Source: Comamonadaceae bacterium PBBC1 (GTDB taxonomy: Bacteria > Pseudomonadota > Gammaproteobacteria > Burkholderiales > Burkholderiaceae_C). Taken from it: a stretch of DNA of 64,000 nt. The stretch spans positions 1 through 64,000 of the forward strand of contig NKIP01000016.1 of the NCBI GenBank assembly GCA_002256145.1, given 5' to 3'. Made by a program: the position numbers and the translations under genes. The notes under the pieces were generated by a model that searched no databases, had not been told where the DNA came from, and worked only from the letters and a program-made list of their open reading frames with translations. Shown here piece by piece: positions 58,994 to 64,000 of the stretch. How positions within the stretch are numbered: the first letter of the stretch is position 1; each line of letters starts with the position of its first letter.

Positions 58994-60220
58994 TCAAGCA
59001 GCGTGCTTGTCGGCCAAAGCCAGCGCACAAGCGTGGGCGCTGGCCCAGGCCCACTGAAAGTTGTAGCCGCCCAGCCAACCGGTGACGTCGATCACCTCGC
59101 CAATGAAGTACAGCCCGGGCTGTTTGGACTCCATGGTTTGTGATGACACATCGCGTGTGTCCACCCCGCCCAGCGTGACCTCGGCTTTTTTGTAGCCTTC
59201 GCTGCCCGTGGGGGTGATGCGCCAGCTGGACAATGCCTCGGCCAGTTTGTTCAGGGCCTTGTCGGGCACTTCGGCGGCGGTGCGCTGCAAGGCGGGGTCT
59301 TGGCTGACCCAGGCTTCGGCCAATCGGTTGGGTACCAACGTGGCCAGCTCGTTGCCCAGCAGTTTTTTCGAGCGCAGCTTGGCCTCTTGCAGGCGCTCGG
59401 GCAGGTTCACCTCGGGGGCCAGGTTCAGGCGAATGGGGGTGCCTTCTTGCCAGTAGCTGGAAGTTTGCAGCACGCCCGGACCCGACAAGCCCCGGTGTGT
59501 GAACAGCAGGTCTTCGTCAAAGTGCATGCGACCTTTTTTCTCGCCCGTCTCGATGCCTACGGGCAAAGCCAGACCGGCCAACTGCGCATAAGGGGCCCAG
59601 GCTTCGCCGTCAAAGGTCAAGGGCACCAGGCCCGGGCGACGCTCCACCAGACGCAGACCAAACTGGCTGGCGATGCGGTAACCCCAATCGCTCGCCCCGA
59701 TTTTGGGGATGGACAGGCCGCCTGTGGCCACCACCAGTGCGGTGGTTTGAATTGGGCCATCAGAGGTGTCGAGGGTGTAGTGGGTCTTGTCTTCGGTGGG
59801 GGCATGCACCGACTTGACGCTGCAGCCCGTGCGGATGTCCACGCCGCCCGCCGTGCATTCGGCCAGCAGCATGCGGATGATGTCTTCGGCCGAATGGTCG
59901 CAAAACAGTTGGCCTTTGTGCTTTTCGTGAAAAGCGATGTCGTGCTTTTGCACCAAATCGATGAAGTCTTGTGGGGTGTAACGCGACAGGGCCGAGCGGC
60001 AAAAGTGCGGGTTTTGGCTGATGAAGTGCTTTTGCGGGGCCGAGGCGTCGAGCAGCCGGTTGGTGAAGTTGCAGCGCCCACCGCCGGAGATGCGGATTTT
60101 TTCGGCGATTTTGTCGCTGTGGTCGATGACCAGCACCTTCAAGCCGCGCTGGCCCGCCACGCCTGCGCAAAACAAACCGGCAGCCCCGGCACCCACGATC
60201 ACCACATCCCATGTCTTCAT
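58994..60220 (-). CDS. NAD(P)/FAD-dependent flavoprotein, YhiN/HI0933 family
   Basis: The 408-residue protein begins MKTWDVVIVGAGAAGLFCAG, a dinucleotide-binding motif, and continues with ISGGGRCNFTN, the family hallmark. Near the end GLYFIGEVIDVTGWLGGYNF and QWAWASAHACAL close the FAD site. Its reaction is not established. ATG 60220 is preferred over 60292. Confidence 0.88.
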   Translation of the reverse strand: MKTWDVVIVGAGAAGLFCAGVAGQRGLKVLVIDHSDKIAEKIRISGGGRCNFTNRLLDASAPQKHFISQNPHFCRSALSRYTPQDFIDLVQKHDIAFHEKHKGQLFCDHSAEDIIRMLLAECTAGGVDIRTGCSVKSVHAPTEDKTHYTLDTSDGPIQTTALVVATGGLSIPKIGASDWGYRIASQFGLRLVERRPGLVPLTFDGEAWAPYAQLAGLALPVGIETGEKKGRMHFDEDLLFTHRGLSGPGVLQTSSYWQEGTPIRLNLAPEVNLPERLQEAKLRSKKLLGNELATLVPNRLAEAWVSQDPALQRTAAEVPDKALNKLAEALSSWRITPTGSEGYKKAEVTLGGVDTRDVSSQTMESKQPGLYFIGEVIDVTGWLGGYNFQWAWASAHACALALADKHAA

Positions 60221-60302
60221 GGCGTGAAGTGTAAAGGGCTGGCGCTTGAAGGCCTGTTCAACGCCGTGCAAAACGCCCCTGCGGGCGTTCACCGCTTCAA
60301 AT

Positions 60303-60731
60303 TCAGGACTTCATGAAGCCTTTGAGCATGCCCAGGCCTTGCGCCATCAGGTCGCCACTGGGCAGTTTGCCCTCAGGGGTGAGTTGGTCGACCAGTCCGG
60401 GCAAGTGTTCGGACAGATTGGCGGCCACTTCGTTCGTGGACAAGCCGGTTTTGGCGGCCAGATCCTGCAAAGGGCCTTGGCCCAGTACCGACTGAATTTG
60501 TGCGGCGGAAATGGGCAAGTTGGTGTTGTTCGAGATCCACGAAGCCACGACCTCACCCAAGCCGTTTTTCTGAAAAGCATTGACCAAGCCGCTGATGCCG
60601 CCGAGCTCGGGGTTGTTGAGCAAGCCCATCACCATTTGCACCATTTTGTCCCCACCCGCACCGCCTTGGCCCGACAGGGCGGCTGTGGCTTGTTGGGCGA
60701 CTTGGCCTGCGATTGAATCAAAAAGTCCCAT
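60303..60731 (-). CDS. YidB-like (DUF937) protein
   Basis: A 142-residue protein starting MGLFDSIAGQVAQQATAALS, then LGEVVASWISNNTNLPISAA and QIQSVLG, which is the core of YidB-type proteins. No signal or membrane segment is seen. Function is unknown. The start at 60731 has GGGAGA upstream; a longer frame to 60788 lacks support. Confidence 0.85.
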   Translation of the reverse strand: MGLFDSIAGQVAQQATAALSGQGGAGGDKMVQMVMGLLNNPELGGISGLVNAFQKNGLGEVVASWISNNTNLPISAAQIQSVLGQGPLQDLAAKTGLSTNEVAANLSEHLPGLVDQLTPEGKLPSGDLMAQGLGMLKGFMKS

Positions 60732-60847
60732 GAATTTCTCCCTTGCACGCGGCGAAAAGTGCCGCGCGGCAAAGTCTAGTGGCTCCATGCGCTGGATGCG
60801 TTTTGCGCAGTCGCAAGATGTTTGAATTTGTAATGGCCTGGGGCGTT

Positions 60848-61714
60848 TCAGGCTTGCAAGGCGGAGCGCGGGGGCTGGTGCTGCTCGCCCCAGGCGCGAG
60901 CCCCTTGCACCACATCACCCACCACGATGATGCTGGGGCTTTGCAGGCCTTCTCGGGCCATGGTGTCTGCCAAATCGCCCAGTGTGGTCAAGGCTTGGCG
61001 CTGCACGGGCAAGCTGGCGTGCTGCACGATGGCCACAGGCGTTGTGGCGGGCAGCCCTTGCAGCAAGCCTTGGCGAATGCTGTCCAAGCTGCTCACGCCC
61101 ATGTAGATCACCAGCGTCAACTTGGCTTGTCGGGCGGTGTGGGCCAGCAAAGGCCAGTCGGTGCCGCTGTCACCGGGTTTGGCGTGGCCTGTGACAAACA
61201 CCACGCCGTGCGCGTGCTCGCGGTGGGTCAGGGGCGCACCCAAGCTGCTCATGCCCGCCAGGCCCGAGGTGATGCCGTTGACCACCTCCACGTCAATGCC
61301 CGCTGCACGAAGATGTTCGACTTCTTCGCCGCCCCGCCCAAAGATGAAGGGGTCGCCACCTTTGAGGCGCACCACATGCTCGCCTTCTTGCACGGAGGTG
61401 ATCATCAGCTTGTCGATGAAGGCCTGTGGCGTGCTTTTGCAGCCGCCGCGTTTGCCCACATGCACGATGCGGGCCGTGGGCGATGCGTGTTCGAGCACGG
61501 CTTCGTTGACCAGATCGTCGACCAGCAGCACGGTGGCGCGGGCAATGGCTCGGGCGGCTTTGAGTGTCAGCAGCTCCGGGTCACCCGGGCCTGCACCGAC
61601 CAGCGTGCATGTTCCTTGGATCACAGAGGGGGTATGGCTGACTCCGCGTGGCGATGGTGCGATCGGGTGGCGGCGGCTTGCGGACAAGTCGGAAAACGGT
61701 GTGGGAGTGCTCAT
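60848..61714 (-). CDS. cobA: uroporphyrinogen-III C-methyltransferase (SUMT)
   Basis: Makes precorrin-2 from uroporphyrinogen III, for sirohaem or B12. The 288-residue protein has an N-terminal extension of about 35 residues, then TCTLVGAGPGDPELLTLKAA, VLLVDDLVN, VVRLKGGDPFIFGRGGEEVE and YMGVSSL, all SUMT signatures. It overlaps ybiB by four bases and lies downstream of nitrate reductase, so sirohaem for nitrite reductase is the likely purpose. Confidence 0.93.
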   Translation of the reverse strand: MSTPTPFSDLSASRRHPIAPSPRGVSHTPSVIQGTCTLVGAGPGDPELLTLKAARAIARATVLLVDDLVNEAVLEHASPTARIVHVGKRGGCKSTPQAFIDKLMITSVQEGEHVVRLKGGDPFIFGRGGEEVEHLRAAGIDVEVVNGITSGLAGMSSLGAPLTHREHAHGVVFVTGHAKPGDSGTDWPLLAHTARQAKLTLVIYMGVSSLDSIRQGLLQGLPATTPVAIVQHASLPVQRQALTTLGDLADTMAREGLQSPSIIVVGDVVQGARAWGEQHQPPRSALQA

Positions 61715-62610
61715 GCTTGAACTTCACGCAGGATGTGTTGAACTTGCCGTGCCATGGGTTCGGGCACCGGCAGCAGGTTTTGCAAAACGTGTTCGATGTA
61801 GAGTGCCGTGGCCGCCGCATCGGTGCCAGGCAATTCGGGCATTTTGGCGAGCGAGCCTTCTTGTTGTTCCTGCACGCGCCAAGTTTGGTGGTGTTTGAAC
61901 ACATCCATGGCCGGTGTGCGCCGGGCATCGGCCACGCTCTCGCCTTCGGTGCCGCGCAGCAGCAGGGCGTGCTGGCCGGTCAGGGCAAAGGTGGCGGACA
62001 TGGACTGCAAATATTCGGGGTGGGTGTAGCTGCCCACCACCAATGCGGGGCCGTCGCAGGGGTTCATCAGCTTGACCAAGCTGTGCCCGGGGTTGCGCAG
62101 GCCCACCACACGGCGCACGGCCAGCAGGTTTTGCAGCCCCGCATTCAGCACCTCTGTGGGCACAAACACCACTTCACCGGCTTTCACATGGGGCGAGGTG
62201 GTGGACGCCGAAATGCCCAATTCGGCCAACACCGCTTGACTGCCCACGCGTTTGTCTTCGGTGGCTGTGCCGTGCATCACCACCGCCACGCCTTGGCGTG
62301 CCAGCAGCAGGGCCAGCAGCGGCGTGAGCACGGGCAGTTTGCGGGCACCGTTGTAGCTGGGCAGCACCACGGTGGGGGCATGGCCCGAGCGAACCTGGTT
62401 CAGCCGAGCGTGTGTGGCGTCCAGAAAACCGGCCATCTCTTCGGGGGTTTCGCCCTTGATGCGCATGGCGATGCAAAAAGCGCCCAACTCCAGGTCACTC
62501 ACCTGTTGGTCAAGGATTTGACCCATCAGGTCGGCGGCTTGCTCGCGACCGAGTGCGCGCGCGCCGTCTTTGCCGCGTCCGATGTCTTTGATGTAGTGGC
62601 TGATACCCAT
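61711..62610 (-). CDS. ybiB: YbiB-family protein (anthranilate phosphoribosyltransferase fold)
   Basis: The 299-residue product has the TrpD-like fold: an all-helical start (REQAADLMGQILDQQVSDLE), then FCIAMRIKGETPEEMAGFLD and VVLPSYNGARKLPVLTPLLA. The phosphoribosyl-diphosphate loop of TrpD is not conserved. E. coli YbiB is an LexA-regulated nucleic-acid-binding protein. It sits between nasA and cobA, an arrangement common in Burkholderiales though its role there is not clear. Confidence 0.87.
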   Translation of the reverse strand: MGISHYIKDIGRGKDGARALGREQAADLMGQILDQQVSDLELGAFCIAMRIKGETPEEMAGFLDATHARLNQVRSGHAPTVVLPSYNGARKLPVLTPLLALLLARQGVAVVMHGTATEDKRVGSQAVLAELGISASTTSPHVKAGEVVFVPTEVLNAGLQNLLAVRRVVGLRNPGHSLVKLMNPCDGPALVVGSYTHPEYLQSMSATFALTGQHALLLRGTEGESVADARRTPAMDVFKHHQTWRVQEQQEGSLAKMPELPGTDAAATALYIEHVLQNLLPVPEPMARQVQHILREVQA

Positions 62611-62664
62611 GAGATGAATTGTGAAGGAAGTCAGATAACTGTTGGTTATATGGGTATGCGCACT

Positions 62665-64000
62665 TCATGTGGGCTGAGGCACGAGTCGGATGATTTGGCG
62701 CAACTCGGGCACGCAGGAGCCGCATTGGGTGCCGCAGCGCAGATGGCCTTGCAGCACGGCCAAGCGTTGGTCTTCGCTGCCGCTTTGGTTTTGCAGGCAG
62801 GTGGCAATGGCGTTTTCGCGCACGTTGAGGCAGCTGCAAACTTGGCGGCTGACCGGCGCTGCACCTTCGGGGGGGGCGTCGGACGCCATCAGCCACTGTC
62901 GGGCGGGCCATTGGAGTGGCGTGGCTTCTTGCAACAAGGTCTTGAGCCAGCGGCCTGAGCGGCTGTCGCCTGCCACCAAAAAGCCTTGCAGGCTGCGCAG
63001 GCCTTGGGTGTTGGGCGTGCTCAGATGCACCGAGCGGCGTTGCATGCGCACCGCGTCTTGGTAGTGCAGGGTGGCGGAGTGGTTCAGGCCCAGTGCCTCG
63101 GCCACGGTGTGCAGCAGCGTGGCATGGGCAGGCTGCCTGCAGGCCGCACGCAGGAGCAAACCGGTGCGCGGTGTCTGCTCGCTCAGGGCGGCGTGGGCAT
63201 CGGTGAAGGGCACCAGGTAAGCAAAATCGAATTGCGGCAGCAGCTTTTGCAATTGCTGGCGCACCGTCCAGACGGTGTCGCTCGGCAGCCATGCCATGGC
63301 CACCACTTGCCAGCTGGCATCGGCCGACAGGGCGGCGCGGGTGATTTGCACCGCCGCGTGTTTCAGTTCCGGCTGCTTGGAGGTGGCGCAGTAGCTCGAT
63401 GTGGTGAGTACGTTCACACCCAGCCCCGCTTCGCCTTGGGCATTGCGCCCACTGAGCACCTCTGGGCCCCAGTGCATGGCGATGAAGGCCTGCGAGGCTG
63501 CCACTTGCGAGCTGGACTGCACCGGCAGCACCAGGCTGCCGCGTTTGCTGCGCACTTGCACCAGATCACCGTCTTGCAGGCCCAGGCGCTGGGCGTCTTG
63601 CGGGTTCATTTGCACACAAGGCTCTGGGCTGTGGGCAAACAGGCGGCCTGCGGTGCCGGTGCGGGTCATGCCGTGCCACTGGTCGCGCAGGCGGCCGGTG
63701 GTCAGCGAAAACGGGAACTGCGACACGCGTTCTTCGGCCACGGGCTGCCAGCTGACGGCGGCAAAGCGGGCGCGGCCGTCGGCTGTCGGGAATCTCCCGT
63801 CGGCATACAAGCGGGCTTGCCCGGTGCTGGCACCTTTGGGCAGCGGCCATTGGGCAGGGCCTGTGGTCTCGAGTTGGGCGTAGCTCAGACCCGTGATGTC
63901 GAGGTCGCGGCCTCGGGTGCTTTCGCGATGCTCGTTCCAAACCGACTCGGGCGCGGGGTAGTGCATCAAACGAGCGTCTTGCGGACGGCCCAGCGCCAGG
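62665..64000 (-). CDS. nasA: assimilatory nitrate reductase large subunit, C-terminal part (cut by window edge)
   Basis: The frame stays open to the window end; about 444 codons are visible. It begins in the molybdopterin-oxidoreductase region (LALGRPQDARLMHYPAPES then DLDITGLSY), passes the molydopterin dinucleotide-binding domain (FPFSLTTGRLRDQWHGMTRT, MNPQDAQRLGLQDGDLVQVR) and ends with a BFD-like [2Fe-2S] domain, VCSCLNVRENAI and CGTQCGSCVPELRQII. Domain order and the C-terminal cluster mark the cytoplasmic NasA type rather than NarG or NapA. It reduces nitrate to nitrite for nitrogen use. ybiB and cobA follow on the same strand. Confidence 0.9.
   Translation of the reverse strand, partial: LALGRPQDARLMHYPAPESVWNEHRESTRGRDLDITGLSYAQLETTGPAQWPLPKGASTGQARLYADGRFPTADGRARFAAVSWQPVAEERVSQFPFSLTTGRLRDQWHGMTRTGTAGRLFAHSPEPCVQMNPQDAQRLGLQDGDLVQVRSKRGSLVLPVQSSSQVAASQAFIAMHWGPEVLSGRNAQGEAGLGVNVLTTSSYCATSKQPELKHAAVQITRAALSADASWQVVAMAWLPSDTVWTVRQQLQKLLPQFDFAYLVPFTDAHAALSEQTPRTGLLLRAACRQPAHATLLHTVAEALGLNHSATLHYQDAVRMQRRSVHLSTPNTQGLRSLQGFLVAGDSRSGRWLKTLLQEATPLQWPARQWLMASDAPPEGAAPVSRQVCSCLNVRENAIATCLQNQSGSEDQRLAVLQGHLRCGTQCGSCVPELRQIIRLVPQPT

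Overview
The window looks like chromosome from a betaproteobacterium of the order Burkholderiales, probably a Comamonadaceae-type freshwater or soil organism. The reasons are the RpoD with a long Ala/Lys-rich N-terminus, the pmbA/darP/mog arrangement, the many Bug-type tripartite (Tct) receptors, and the general codon and GC character. This placement is by recognition of protein families, not by a database search. No rRNA, tRNA, CRISPR array, insertion sequence or phage gene was seen.

Region 1-8.5 kb is a catabolic block. It opens with badI (cut by the window edge) and badH of cyclohexanecarboxyl-CoA ring degradation, with a divergent MarR regulator of BadR type. A TetR regulator follows, then a complete TRAP transporter (small permease, large permease, binding protein), a shikimate-dehydrogenase-like enzyme, an HPPD-like VOC protein and a 3-dehydroshikimate-dehydratase-like enzyme. 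The set looks built to import a hydroaromatic acid of quinate/shikimate type and convert it towards protocatechuate.

Region 8.5-24 kb is signalling and surface attachment. A hybrid histidine kinase is translationally coupled to a periplasmic solute-binding protein. Next is a Tad/Flp pilus locus: tadC, tadB, tadA, tadZ, a lipoprotein, rcpA, rcpC, tadV and flp on the minus strand, with tadE- and tadG-like genes divergent on the plus strand. A Crp/Fnr-like regulator with an added C-terminal PAS-like region follows. The rcpA secretin gene has its signal peptide and mature part in different frames, separated by a run of eight C residues on the coding strand.

Region 24-32.4 kb is a second catabolic block: an aldo/keto reductase, a gentisate operon (3-hydroxybenzoate 6-hydroxylase, gentisate 1,2-dioxygenase, fumarylpyruvate hydrolase, maleylpyruvate isomerase) and a divergent solitary paaZ behind a palindromic operator-like site. 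A methyltransferase and a cysteine-cluster protein follow. Three loci in the window (6.7, 26.5 and 31.2 kb) carry members of one REP-like hairpin family beginning TTTGTAGGAGC.

Region 32.4-37 kb is a compact sensory operon: a Crp/Fnr-like regulator, a Leu/Ile/Val-type binding protein and a PAS-GGDEF-EAL c-di-GMP enzyme. Region 37-43.7 kb is housekeeping: rpoD with a strong terminator, mog, darP, pmbA and a DMT exporter. Region 43.7-53.5 kb holds a histone-deacetylase-like amidohydrolase, a full TctABC transporter and a class III aminotransferase with a divergent MarR gene, then a GMC oxidoreductase with its own Bug receptor and divergent LysR gene. Region 53.5-64 kb holds yqeY and rpsU, a small outer-membrane barrel, a type Vd patatin autotransporter, an MscS channel, a flavoprotein, a YidB-like protein, and cobA-ybiB behind the C-terminal half of an assimilatory nitrate reductase cut by the window end.
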